A program made the position numbers and the translations under genes. The notes beneath the pieces are model-generated. The model made no database searches. It was given only the letters and a program-made list of their open reading frames with translations, and was not told where the DNA came from. DNA of 64,000 bases from CAMDPA01 sp965223035 (GTDB taxonomy: Bacteria > Pseudomonadota > Alphaproteobacteria > Rhizobiales > Hyphomicrobiaceae). The stretch spans positions 3,720,001-3,784,000 of the forward strand of contig OZ244980.1 in the NCBI GenBank assembly GCA_965223035.1, in the 5' to 3' direction. Shown in pieces: positions 16,014 through 24,582 of this stretch; positions within the stretch are counted from its first letter, which is position 1, and each line of letters starts with the position of its first letter.

Positions 16014-17135
16014 TCAAGGTGGCATGGGCGTCGCGCGCGAACGGTTCCAGGCGTGCGCCATGCCGGTGACGATCTCGGCAAAATCATCGAGCGCGTTGAA
16101 GCGGGGGGAACCGCCGAAGTGCGGGGTGATCACCACGTTCTCGAAGGCGAGCAGCTCGTCGTCCGGCCGGCCGGGAACATCGTAGGGTGGATCTAAGCCG
16201 AGCCCTCCCAGGTGGCCGGATCTCAGCGCAGCAATCGCCGCCTCCCGATCGACCAGCTGTGGCCGCGAGACGTTGATGAGGCATGCGCCAGGTTTCATCT
16301 GAGCCAGCTTGGCCGCATCCATGAAGCCCTCCGTCGCCGGGCTTCCGGGGATTTGCAGCACCACCCAGTCGCTGTCCGCCAACAGCTCGGGCAGCTGCGC
16401 ATAGCGCGCGGCGAGCTCGCGTTCGCGTTGCGCAGGCTGCCGCGTGCGCTGGTGATAGAGGATGCGCATATCGAATGCTGCGGCGCGAAGCGCGACCTCT
16501 TGGCCGATCTCGCCCAAGCCGATGATCCCGATCGTCGTGCCGTTCAGCCGGCGCAGGCCTGGAATGCGCCCGTAGTTGGCTCCCGGCGTATACCGCCGAT
16601 CGTACGCACGGTAGGACAGGCCTTTGGCCGCCAAGGCGGTCGTGCTGAGCCGGTTGGCGAAGTTCAACAGCCGTCGCGCCAGGCTCAGTATTAGCGCGAA
16701 CACCAACTCCGCACACGCCATGTTGGCCCGTCGCCGAATGGTCAGCACCTCAATACCGCGCGCGCGGCAGGCGTCGACATCGATCATCCGCAAGGACTGA
16801 CCAAATCGCTGCACGACCTTGAGCCGTGGCGCCAGATCGAGCTCCACGGCCCCGATCGCGGTGTCCTCAACCACCACGAGGTCGGCTTCCGGCAGCTGCG
16901 CCCGTAACCCTTCGGCAGCCTCGAAGCGGACGACGCGGGCCGGATAAAGCCCGGCGGCGGCGACGCGTTGGCACGCCAGCCACGGTGCGAATTCCGGCAC
17001 ATCGTGGGCCATGAAATCTTGAAAGGCGGCGATCATGTCCGCAGGCGTATCGGGATCGAGGATCACCTGCAGCAGATTCAAGAATGGGTCGGCTTGCACC
17101 GCTACCAGCGGATGGGAGAGGTTGGCGGTAGCCAT
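16014..17135 (-). CDS. D-isomer-specific 2-hydroxyacid dehydrogenase family protein
   Basis: A predicted NAD(P)-dependent 2-hydroxyacid dehydrogenase of 373 residues. The nucleotide-binding site is TTIGIIGLGEIGQEVALRA, followed by an acidic/polar loop. The catalytic region is divergent: INVSRPQLVDREAAIAALRS supplies the Arg, GLGLDPPYDVP replaces the usual Glu-containing DVF/YExEP segment, and ITPHFGG holds the His. The substrate is unknown; glyoxylate/hydroxypyruvate reductase or phosphoglycerate-dehydrogenase-like roles are possible. ATG 17135 lies seven bases before the end of the preceding carboxymuconolactone-decarboxylase-like gene, so the two form an operon. Confidence 0.85.
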   Translation of the reverse strand: MATANLSHPLVAVQADPFLNLLQVILDPDTPADMIAAFQDFMAHDVPEFAPWLACQRVAAAGLYPARVVRFEAAEGLRAQLPEADLVVVEDTAIGAVELDLAPRLKVVQRFGQSLRMIDVDACRARGIEVLTIRRRANMACAELVFALILSLARRLLNFANRLSTTALAAKGLSYRAYDRRYTPGANYGRIPGLRRLNGTTIGIIGLGEIGQEVALRAAAFDMRILYHQRTRQPAQRERELAARYAQLPELLADSDWVVLQIPGSPATEGFMDAAKLAQMKPGACLINVSRPQLVDREAAIAALRSGHLGGLGLDPPYDVPGRPDDELLAFENVVITPHFGGSPRFNALDDFAEIVTGMAHAWNRSRATPMPP

Positions 17136-17140
17136 CGTGC

Positions 17141-17671
17141 TCAGTCCTGCTCCACATCGAGCGCCAGCGCGTTGGTCACGCGCGTATGCATGTTGTAGGT
17201 CCCGACCATGACCGCCAGATCGACAATCTCGGCCTCGTTGAAATAGGTGCGTAGGTCTGAGATCACCGCGTCCGACGCCTGACAGTTCTTGGTCACGGTG
17301 TCGGTGAACGCCAACGCCGCGCGCTCGCGGCCACTGAATGTGGACGCTGCTTGCCATCGGTGAAGGCAACGGCACTCCTCAGCCGACAGGCCCTCGGCCG
17401 CGGCGAGCTTGGGCACGTGTTGCTTCAAGGCATAGGCTGCGTTGTTGAGGATCGCGACCCGGATGATCACAATCTCCCGCAGCCGGCCGTCCAACGCTGT
17501 CTGCCAGCGCACCGCGTTCATATGCTGATACCAGCTGTCCGCGAGCTTGGGATTGTGCAGCAGCACACGATACAGGCCGAGAAGTCGTCCGCGTCGACCC
17601 TCGCGAAACTTCGCTGCCAGCGGCGCCAACTGTTCGCGGCCGTCCGGATCGATCAGGGCAACTCGGGCCAC
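17141..17671 (-). CDS. Carboxymuconolactone decarboxylase family protein
   Basis: A 176-residue all-alpha protein of the AhpD/CMD superfamily. Recognisable parts are LLGLYRVLLHNPKLADSW, LREIVIIRVAILNNAAYALK with QHVPKL, and FSGRERAALAFTDTVTK. The AhpD redox CxxC is absent: the corresponding place reads NNAAYALKQH, so this is not a peroxidase-type AhpD but a CMD-like protein that could act on lactone or related intermediates. The start is a GTG at 17671 preceded by a strong aaaggagat, which decides it over alternatives. Divergent to the cupin genes and upstream of the 2-hydroxyacid dehydrogenase. Confidence 0.85.
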   Translation of the reverse strand: MARVALIDPDGREQLAPLAAKFREGRRGRLLGLYRVLLHNPKLADSWYQHMNAVRWQTALDGRLREIVIIRVAILNNAAYALKQHVPKLAAAEGLSAEECRCLHRWQAASTFSGRERAALAFTDTVTKNCQASDAVISDLRTYFNEAEIVDLAVMVGTYNMHTRVTNALALDVEQD

Positions 17672-17846
17672 GTCGCAATCTCCTTTAACGTGCGTTAGCG
17701 GTTTACGACACGATTAGATCAATTTTGCCCGTGGCGAAATCGGCTTGCCGGTGCGCGGGCTCGCGCGCGACCAATCGCGGCTTGATTTCCCGTCAGTGTT
17801 CGCGCCAACTGAGAACACCGTCACAACCACAGGAGACCGCCGTCGC
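17672..17846. promoter_or_regulatory. Divergent intergenic region between two catabolic-looking operons
   Basis: The 175-bp space between the leftward CMD-dehydrogenase pair and the rightward cupin pair must hold both promoters. It has a local AT-richer stretch (gacacgattagatcaatttt) and the two strong Shine-Dalgarno sites. I see no convincing operator palindrome and no regulator gene next to it. Confidence 0.4.
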
Positions 17847-18434
17847 ATGGACGAAAGCAAAGCTGGGGGTCCCACCGACCCCGGCATCGGCCACAACTCC
17901 ACCAAAGAGGAGGTGGTCTGGGAACGCTGGCAAAAAAAGCGCACATTCGTGCGCGCACTCGAAGGCACCTATGGTGAGCTGGTGCGCGAGTTGTTCAATC
18001 AGCCGCGGGTCTATTCGACCAAGGATCAAAGATGGAAGGGCGGCCCGCAGCACTACGGCAAGAAGGTGATCAATCCGCAGGCCTGCAAGGTTGCGCAGTC
18101 GATTGAAACCCACATCGAGGTGTTCGCGCCTGAAGGATATGGTCAAAAGCACGGGCACATGAACTCCGCCGTGTTCTATGTCCTCAAAGGCAAGGGCTAC
18201 GATATTCACGATGGCAGGCGGCTCGATTGGCAGGCTGGTGATGCGCTGATCGTCGAGAACGCGTGCGTGCACCAGCACTTGTCGACCGAACCGGACGACG
18301 AGTCGATCGTGCTCGTCATGAAGGCCAAGCCGCTGTTCTTGTTCATGCACCTGATGTTCCAGAAGATGGTGGAATATCCGCCCAAGGGCGGCGAGCCCAA
18401 GCAGCTCAATTACGTGCCGCCAAAGGACTTGTGA
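17847..18434 (+). CDS. Cupin-domain protein, metal site incomplete
   Basis: A 195-residue single-cupin protein. The cupin motif 1 region reads GYGQKHGHMNSAVFYVLKGK: the two histidines (HGH) are present, but the Glu usually found after HxH is replaced (MNSA). Motif 2 is AGDALIVENACVHQHL with a conserved His. Residues 1-50 are a polar N-terminal extension. The start is ATG 17847 with AGGAG ten bases upstream. The next gene encodes a second, related cupin with a complete motif. The two may form a heteromer or act on successive substrates. Similar folds occur in gentisate and other ring-cleaving dioxygenases, but the activity is unknown. Confidence 0.8.
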   Translation: MDESKAGGPTDPGIGHNSTKEEVVWERWQKKRTFVRALEGTYGELVRELFNQPRVYSTKDQRWKGGPQHYGKKVINPQACKVAQSIETHIEVFAPEGYGQKHGHMNSAVFYVLKGKGYDIHDGRRLDWQAGDALIVENACVHQHLSTEPDDESIVLVMKAKPLFLFMHLMFQKMVEYPPKGGEPKQLNYVPPKDL

Positions 18435-18480
18435 ACTCGTCGCACCGCATATGCCCGTAACTCTTGAAGGCCCTGATCCG

Positions 18481-19038
18481 ATGTCCAGTGTGATCGATCC
18501 GCGCGAACGCGCAAGCAGTCATGCCGACGTTGAGCACGTCGACTTTTATGCCGAGGCCCTGAAAGCCTCGCAATTGTTCCGGCAGGACTATCAAGGCCGG
18601 CTCAACGTGGTGAAATCCAGCCAGATGCCGCTGGAACGCTCGCCGCAGGGATGGATCAAGCACATCGTCAACGAGCGCATGAATACCAAGGAGTGCTGCA
18701 TCGACATTTACATGCAGTTCCTGCCACCCGGAAAAGCCTCCGGCAAGCATCGTCATCTGTCCGAGGAGGTGTTCTACGTCGTGGAAGGGCGCGGCTACGA
18801 TTTGCATTGGGACGTGAAATTCGACTGTAAGGACGAATTCGAATGGTCGTGGGATATAGAGCCGAAACGGTTTGATTGGGCCCAGGGCGACTTCGTGTAC
18901 ATCCCCCCCTATTGCGCCCATCAACATTTCAATGCCGATTCCGTCAATGAATCGCGCATTATCGTGGTCAACTCGCGCATCGTGAAGGCGATGGGGTTTG
19001 ATTGGTTCGAACAGTTGGAGCCTGCCGAAGGCTACTGA
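18481..19038 (+). CDS. Cupin-domain protein, complete 3-His-1-Glu motif
   Basis: A 185-residue cupin. Motif 1 is GKHRHLSEEVFYVVEGRGYD (HxHxxxE complete) and motif 2 is QGDFVYIPPYCAHQHFN with the third His and trailing Asn, so a divalent metal should bind. A ~13-residue acidic insertion (FDCKDEFEWSWDI) lies between the motifs. It is related to the upstream cupin (shared FYV..G.GYD.H and HQH). I prefer ATG 18481, which has gaagg ten bases upstream, to an ATG at 18451 without a ribosome site. It lies 46 bp after the first cupin, so the two are co-transcribed. The role is inferred as ring-cleavage or another oxygenase/isomerase step and is unproven. Confidence 0.82.
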   Translation: MSSVIDPRERASSHADVEHVDFYAEALKASQLFRQDYQGRLNVVKSSQMPLERSPQGWIKHIVNERMNTKECCIDIYMQFLPPGKASGKHRHLSEEVFYVVEGRGYDLHWDVKFDCKDEFEWSWDIEPKRFDWAQGDFVYIPPYCAHQHFNADSVNESRIIVVNSRIVKAMGFDWFEQLEPAEGY

Positions 19039-19178
19039 GCCACCGGTCCAAGCCAACCGCCTGCACCCACAACGATGGCCGCTGCGCTCGGCCGACGCCG
19101 ATGACGAGGCCGTGACCATCTCGCCCGCATCGCATACTGATGACCAACGTGAGCTGAGGTTGGCCCGCGACAACCGGC

Positions 19179-20150
19179 TCACGCACCGCGTGGCTCAGAT
19201 TGGATCTCGGCCGTCCACCGTTGCAGCCCTTGGCGGGCCGTCTCAACCGGTTGCCAGCCGATCGCCTGCAAGGCCTCCGTGGAGACAACCAAGTCGCCCG
19301 CCAGCCGCTGCCAGGCGTCGGCTTTGCCAAGCCGATGCGCCGCCCACCGCGCCGGGACGATCGGCATTGGCACGAGCCCCGGTGCCCGGCCCAGGCCGCG
19401 GCGCATGGCGGACACCATCTCCGGCACCGTCAGCGGCTCCGGGTCCGCCAACAAAAACGGCCGCGCCAAAGGCGGCGGTTGTGCAAGCAGATGCACGATC
19501 GCGTCGAACAGGTTGTCGAGGCCAAGCAGCGATCGGCGCCCAGCCAGACCGCGCAGTGGCAACGGCCAACCCAGTCGCGCCAGTTTCAACAAACTGGCCA
19601 TGTTGCCCTTCACCCCAGGGCCATAGACCAACACTGGGCGCAGCGCGCACCAACTGGTCTGCGATCCCGCCAGCACCGTGGCCAAAGCCTGTTCACCCGC
19701 CAACTTGGCGCGGCCATAGGCATCGATCGGTTGCGGTGGACAGGCTTCCGTCAGCGCGGCCGCGGCCGTCGGCCCGGATTGGGCGCGTACTGATGACATG
19801 AAAATGATCCGCCCCACGCCCGCTGCGCGCGCCGCCGTCGCCACCCCCGCCACTGCGTCGGCATTGATCGCCATATAAGTCGTCTCAGGGATCTGTGCGG
19901 AGGCGTGCGCTAGGCCAGCCAAGTGCACCACACTGCTGCTGCCGGCCACCAGCGCAGCCCAATCGACGGGGCCGGCGAGGTCGCCGTGTGCGACCACCTC
20001 GACGCGATGTTGGATCGGGACGGCCGTGGGGTTGCGCGCCGCCGCCCGCACGCGCCACCCGGCCTTGGCCAACCGGGCGACCAGATTGCGTCCGATAAAA
20101 CCGCTCGCGCCCGTCACCAACACGCGCTGTTGCGTCGCGACCGGGCTCAT
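19179..20150 (-). CDS. NAD-dependent epimerase/dehydratase, SDR family
   Basis: An extended short-chain dehydrogenase of 323 residues, probably acting on a nucleotide sugar or undecaprenyl-linked sugar. VLVTGASGFIGRNLVARL is the GxxGxxG cofactor site, VVHLAGLAH the conserved LAA-like strand, IIFMSSVRA the catalytic Ser strand, and YGRAKLAGE the YxxxK pair; ALRPVLVYGPG completes the pattern. The ATG at 20150 overlaps the TGA of the upstream transferase gene (ATGA), so it is translationally coupled as the last gene of the polysaccharide operon. In related clusters such proteins pair with WecA/WbpL-like transferases. Confidence 0.87.
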   Translation of the reverse strand: MSPVATQQRVLVTGASGFIGRNLVARLAKAGWRVRAAARNPTAVPIQHRVEVVAHGDLAGPVDWAALVAGSSSVVHLAGLAHASAQIPETTYMAINADAVAGVATAARAAGVGRIIFMSSVRAQSGPTAAAALTEACPPQPIDAYGRAKLAGEQALATVLAGSQTSWCALRPVLVYGPGVKGNMASLLKLARLGWPLPLRGLAGRRSLLGLDNLFDAIVHLLAQPPPLARPFLLADPEPLTVPEMVSAMRRGLGRAPGLVPMPIVPARWAAHRLGKADAWQRLAGDLVVSTEALQAIGWQPVETARQGLQRWTAEIQSEPRGA

Positions 20151-21175
20151 CGGGCACAACCCCGCTCGAATGACCAGAGCAGCGCGCAGGTGATGGCCAT
20201 TGCGACCGCGAGGCACAACCCGTCGACCGCCAGAAGTGGGACCGCCACGGCGACAAGTGCCAAGCCGCCCAGCGCCAGATTGAGCGCAAACACGCGCGCT
20301 GTGACTTGCGGCACGGTGTAACCGCGCTGCGTCGCAATCTGATAAAAGTGCGTGCGGTGTGCCTGTGAGACACGTTCACCGCTAACATAACGCCGCCCCA
20401 AGGTGAACGTTGCATCCGCGAGAAAGTACAATGGCAGGATGAGGGCGGCCGCCCAATGGCCGGCGCAGGCCAGCAAAATCATCAGCCAGCCGAGGACCGC
20501 GCCGATTGGCAAGCTGCCGACATCGCCCATAAAAAGCTTGGCAGCGTGTCGGTTGAAGGGCGCAAATCCGAACACGCCGCCAAGCATCACCGCCACGATC
20601 GGCATCATCACCGAGATTTGCGGGACAAGATCTGTCATACCAAAGATTATCAGCAAAAGACATATCGGTATTACTTCTACCACCAGCATCCAATCAATGC
20701 CGTCCATAAAGTTGGTGAGATTGATGAACCACACCAAACCGACAACGAGAACGGCGTTTTCGATGGCGGACGGCACCCAAGGCACGATGCGTGTCGATAG
20801 CGGCAGCGTCGCCACCAGCAGACTGGCCACACCGACCTGCAAAATCAGCCGTGGCACGACCGGCAACGGGCGTAGGTCGTCGACCGCGCCGATCACCGCC
20901 AGACCGACGACACTCGCCAGCACGCTCCATAGCCATGGTTGACGAAACTGCGGCCAGTCCAGTGCTGCCAAACACAGCATCACAACGGTCGCGACCATGA
21001 CGATGGGAAGCCCTCCACCCTGTGGCGTCGGCACGAGGTGGCTGGAGCGGGCGTTGGGCCTGGCCAAGGCATAGCGTGCCAGCAAGGGTTGCATCAGCCG
21101 GATCAGCACAGCCGTTGCCAACGCCGATAGCGCCACCAGGGCGATGATGAACAGGATCTGAGGTGACTGGCTCAT
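20147..21175 (-). CDS. Polyprenyl-phosphate sugar-1-phosphate transferase, MraY/WecA family
   Basis: An integral membrane enzyme of 342 residues with about ten transmembrane segments that loads a sugar-1-phosphate onto undecaprenyl phosphate, starting surface-polysaccharide repeat units. Family motifs are PTPQGGGLPIV, VIGAVDDLRPLP (DD pair), WFINLTNFMDGID (NxxNxxDGID), LFMGDVGSLPIG and HRTHFYQ in place of the cytoplasmic His motif. It resembles WbpL/WecA more than MraY. It overlaps the upstream glycosyltransferase by ATGA (21172-21175) and the downstream epimerase in the same way. Confidence 0.92.
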   Translation of the reverse strand: MSQSPQILFIIALVALSALATAVLIRLMQPLLARYALARPNARSSHLVPTPQGGGLPIVMVATVVMLCLAALDWPQFRQPWLWSVLASVVGLAVIGAVDDLRPLPVVPRLILQVGVASLLVATLPLSTRIVPWVPSAIENAVLVVGLVWFINLTNFMDGIDWMLVVEVIPICLLLIIFGMTDLVPQISVMMPIVAVMLGGVFGFAPFNRHAAKLFMGDVGSLPIGAVLGWLMILLACAGHWAAALILPLYFLADATFTLGRRYVSGERVSQAHRTHFYQIATQRGYTVPQVTARVFALNLALGGLALVAVAVPLLAVDGLCLAVAMAITCALLWSFERGCAR

Positions 21176-22341
21176 GGCGCAGATGGGGCGAGACCTAGGA
21201 TGTCGATCAGCTGCCGGTTGATGGCGATGGCATCAAACCGACGCTCCGCTTTCGATCGGCTGGCCGCCGCCATCGGCGCGATCAACTCGGGATGGCGGAT
21301 CAAACCTTCGATCCTTGCCGCCAGCGCGTTGGCGTCCCCCGGCGGCGCCAGTGCGCCATTGACGCGCTCATCGACGAGATCCCGGCAACCCGGTACGTCG
21401 GAAGCAACGACGGGCCGACCGGTGGCCAGAGCTTCCATCAAAATCCGTGACATCCCTTCGCCGTGAGAGGGAAGAACCGCAACATGGCAGGCGGCCAGCA
21501 TCGGCCGCACGTCTGACAGCTCGCCGACGATTTCAACGTCACCTGAGAAGATGGCGAGATCATCTGCGCTCAGCGCTTGCGGCCCCGCGGCCGATGGTCC
21601 GGCCAACACGAACCGGACCGACCCGGAACTCGCTCGAACCCGGCGTGCGGCATGGCAGAACTCCAAAACACCTTTGCTCCGCTGCTTGCGCGCGATCATC
21701 GTAAAGCATAAGCCGGACGACATCGGCGGCAACGGCTGGACGGCAAAATGGGCCAAATCCACGCCGCCGCCTGCCACCACGTGAATGGTCTGATCGTCAC
21801 TCAGCCATCCTTGCTCGGCGCACGCAGCGACAGCCTCACGGTTGTGGAAGACGACCGCATGGCTGGCTTTGATCCCGCGTTCCAGTAACGAGCGCTGCGG
21901 CCAGGCGCTGCGATGGCCGCCGTCGGCGCCCGCGGCCCAAGGTGACGAGGCCAGACAAATGATGCGCTGCACGGCGCACCTGCGGGCCGCGATCGCCGCC
22001 AATGGCATCGGTTTCAGCCCGTAGCCGATCACCACGTGGGGATGCCACTCGCTAAAACTGCGAACCAATGCCTTGAGGCTCCGGCGGTCTGCAAACGGGA
22101 CGCCGGCCTGCGGCATCAACGGGTAGGTCTGGCTGTCCGCGCCGACCTGCGCCAGCTCTGCGCACGCGGCCTGATCGGCTTGATCGCCATCCCCCACATA
22201 GCAGCGCACACTATGGCCGGCCGCGGCCAAGGCACGAATGAGACCGCCTCTCAACCGGATCATGTCGGTCGTTGAGCAACCGACAAGTGCAATGCGGCGC
22301 CTGATAGCCACCGCGCTTTCCCCCGCCCGCGCCATCTTCAC
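21172..22341 (-). CDS. Glycosyltransferase, GT4 type
   Basis: A predicted retaining GT-B glycosyltransferase of up to 389 residues. The N-terminal domain begins RRIALVGCSTTDMIRLRGGL. The C-terminal domain has FTMIARKQRSKGVLEFCHAA (Arg and Lys of the donor site), VEIVGELSDVRPMLAACHVA, VLPSHGEGMSRILMEALATG with the GT4 EGxxxxxxE-like pattern, and PVVASDVPGCRDLV. It resembles WbpH/GT4 enzymes that extend O-antigen or capsule units. The start is either GTG 22341 or ATG 22335. It is coupled by ATGA to the transferase downstream. The upstream CapD-like gene is separated by an R1 repeat. Confidence 0.88.
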   Translation of the reverse strand: MKMARAGESAVAIRRRIALVGCSTTDMIRLRGGLIRALAAAGHSVRCYVGDGDQADQAACAELAQVGADSQTYPLMPQAGVPFADRRSLKALVRSFSEWHPHVVIGYGLKPMPLAAIAARRCAVQRIICLASSPWAAGADGGHRSAWPQRSLLERGIKASHAVVFHNREAVAACAEQGWLSDDQTIHVVAGGGVDLAHFAVQPLPPMSSGLCFTMIARKQRSKGVLEFCHAARRVRASSGSVRFVLAGPSAAGPQALSADDLAIFSGDVEIVGELSDVRPMLAACHVAVLPSHGEGMSRILMEALATGRPVVASDVPGCRDLVDERVNGALAPPGDANALAARIEGLIRHPELIAPMAAASRSKAERRFDAIAINRQLIDILGLAPSAP

Positions 22342-22371
22342 GAGTTCCGCGCTTCGCTGTTGATTTCACTG

Positions 22372-22435
22372 CTAGAGCAACCTGCCTTTAATCGGAACCG
22401 GCTTTGCGGTTCCGATTTAAGGCGCGATGATCTAG
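22372..22435. repeat. R1 repeat, alpha/beta hybrid
   Basis: CTAG to CTAG, with gagcaacctgcctttaatcg on the left and cggttccgatttaaggcgcg on the right. The right CTAG provides the TAG stop of the minus-strand capD-like gene (22432-22434). Confidence 0.88.
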
Positions 22436-24444
22436 TGGAGTGTCCGGCTCGGCACGATCAGCGCCGCCGGCTGGTCAGAATCAGCCACATCCGCCTGTGG
22501 CTTATAACCTTCGACCGTACGCTTCAGCACGGCCTCAATCTCAGAAACGCTGCCTTCTTCCATCGCCGACCGGAGCACTTTGAGTTCCCGCGCCAGACGG
22601 TCAGGCGGCAGATGCGGCTCATCGAGACGCCGGATCAGATTGTGCTCCGTCGGCTTTGTGTTGTCGCCGATCAGCAATTCCTCGAACAGCTTTTCGCCAG
22701 GGCGAAGGCCGATGTACTCAATTTGAATGTCGCCGTCGGGATTGCGCTCGTCACGCAACTCCAGCCCCATCATGCGGACCATCGAGCGTGCCAGCTCGTC
22801 GATTTTCACCGGCTCACCCATATCGAGCACGAACATGTCGCCGCCATGCGCCATTGCACCGGCCTGTAGCACCAGGCTAGCAGCCTCGGGAATCGACATG
22901 AAGTAACGAACGATCTCCGGATGCGTCACGGTGATCGGCCCGCCGTCTTGGATCTGTTTGCGGAAGCGGCGAACCACAGAGCCCGAGCTATCGAGCACGT
23001 TACCGAAGCGAACAATCGAGAACACGGTGTGGCAGGACGGATCGGCCGCCAGCGCTTGCAGGATCATCTCGGCCAACCGCTTGGAAGCCCCCATAATGTT
23101 GGTCGGGCGCACGGCCTTGTCGGTCGAAATCAGCACGAAGCGCGCCACATCCAAATCACGCGCGGCCTGGGCCAGCACCGACGTGCCAAAGGTGTTGTTG
23201 GCGAGCCCGGCGATCGGGTTGGTCTCGACAATCGGCACGTGCTTGTAGGCGGCGGCGTGAAAGATCGTGACAATGCCGTGCGTAAGGATGGTGCGCCTAA
23301 CCAAATCAGGATCTTGAACCGACCCTAAGACCGCCACCACTTGCGGGGTGGTGCGTGGGTCGGCAAGCTGCTCACACAGCTCCCTCGTCTCCATCTCGAT
23401 CTCATAGAGCGCGGCCTCCGACAACTCGAACAGTATCAGCCGGGCGGGCGACTGTTTGATGATCTGACGCACCAGCTCCGAGCCGATCGAACCGCCAGCG
23501 CCGGTCACCATCACCGCCTTGCCTTGGATACAGCGTGACAACAGCGTGGGATTGGTCGGCGCCGGGTCGCGGCCCAACAGGTCCTCGACATCGACCGGGC
23601 GCAGCTCGCTGACCGCGGCTCGTCCAGACGCAAAATCTTCAATCGACGGCAGCAACTTGACCCGAACCGGATAGGCCTGCAGGTGCTTGAGAATCTGGCG
23701 ACGCTGGCGGCGTTTTGATTCCGGCAACGCCAGGATCACTTCCTTGACCTCCTCACGCTCAATCAAACGGCTGAGCTTCTCCGGACGGTAGATTTTGACG
23801 CCGCCGATGTACTGCCCCAGCAACGATTCGGTCTCATCGAGCAAGCCCACCACGCGCGCGTCGCCGCTGTCGTGCAGCCCCTCCACCAGCTGCATCGCCG
23901 TCGGCCCGGTACCATAGACGACCACGCTGCGGGGTTCTTGGCCGGGCGCTGGAACCGTTAAGCCGACGGAGCGCAACGTAACAGCGAACATCAGCCGACT
24001 GGCGAAGATCAATGTCCCGCCAATCACGGGATAAAGCGCGAGGATGACCGAGCGCGGAACCCAATGCGCGCCAAACGCCAGCGCAAGCGTGCCCCAGATC
24101 AACACCGATAGCATCACACACTTGAGCAGCGGCCATGAGCTACGGACCGTGATGTAGCGCGTTACCAGCCGGTAAAGACCAAACTGCGCAAAGATGGCAA
24201 CGCCGATCGCCGGTGCAGCCAGCAGCACCAGCGAGGTCCAGACGTTGGTCGGGACGAACAAGGTCTGGTAGCGCAACGACATCGCCAACCAGACCGCAAA
24301 CGCCAACAACAGAAAGTCCAAAGTGGCGAGGATCACGCGCTTCCAAAAGCGCGGCAATGTGACGATCCAGCTGCGCGAACGGACCACTTGTGCAGCCAGC
24401 TGCTGTCGTCCCAACCGCTTTAATCCTTCGGCGCGCTGTCCCAT
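22432..24444 (-). CDS. Nucleoside-diphosphate-sugar 4,6-dehydratase, CapD/WbpM type
   Basis: A 670-residue membrane-bound dehydratase that converts UDP-GlcNAc-like sugars to 4-keto-6-deoxy forms for surface polysaccharide. Four transmembrane helices occupy about residues 30-155. A first Rossmann domain follows (RSVVVYGTGPTAMQLVEGL), then the catalytic SDR domain VMVTGAGGSIGSELVRQI with FHAAAYKHVPIVE, LISTDKAVRPTNIMGASKRL and VRFGNVLDSSGSVV. The full WbpM/PglF-type domain order is present. The start is ATG 24444. The stop codon coincides with the edge of an R1 repeat. It heads the polysaccharide gene set that continues through the GT4, transferase and epimerase genes. Confidence 0.93.
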   Translation of the reverse strand: MGQRAEGLKRLGRQQLAAQVVRSRSWIVTLPRFWKRVILATLDFLLLAFAVWLAMSLRYQTLFVPTNVWTSLVLLAAPAIGVAIFAQFGLYRLVTRYITVRSSWPLLKCVMLSVLIWGTLALAFGAHWVPRSVILALYPVIGGTLIFASRLMFAVTLRSVGLTVPAPGQEPRSVVVYGTGPTAMQLVEGLHDSGDARVVGLLDETESLLGQYIGGVKIYRPEKLSRLIEREEVKEVILALPESKRRQRRQILKHLQAYPVRVKLLPSIEDFASGRAAVSELRPVDVEDLLGRDPAPTNPTLLSRCIQGKAVMVTGAGGSIGSELVRQIIKQSPARLILFELSEAALYEIEMETRELCEQLADPRTTPQVVAVLGSVQDPDLVRRTILTHGIVTIFHAAAYKHVPIVETNPIAGLANNTFGTSVLAQAARDLDVARFVLISTDKAVRPTNIMGASKRLAEMILQALAADPSCHTVFSIVRFGNVLDSSGSVVRRFRKQIQDGGPITVTHPEIVRYFMSIPEAASLVLQAGAMAHGGDMFVLDMGEPVKIDELARSMVRMMGLELRDERNPDGDIQIEYIGLRPGEKLFEELLIGDNTKPTEHNLIRRLDEPHLPPDRLARELKVLRSAMEEGSVSEIEAVLKRTVEGYKPQADVADSDQPAALIVPSRTLH

Positions 24445-24582
24445 GCCGGCTCAGTCCCTGTCAACGCCCGCCCGATCCGCGGCCGGGACTATACTGTAAA
24501 ACCTTGGCGGAACAAGGCGCTTGCCCCGTTCACGCACAGCTGACGACGATTCGGCCGCGGCCGGCGCGATAGCGCTTCCGCG

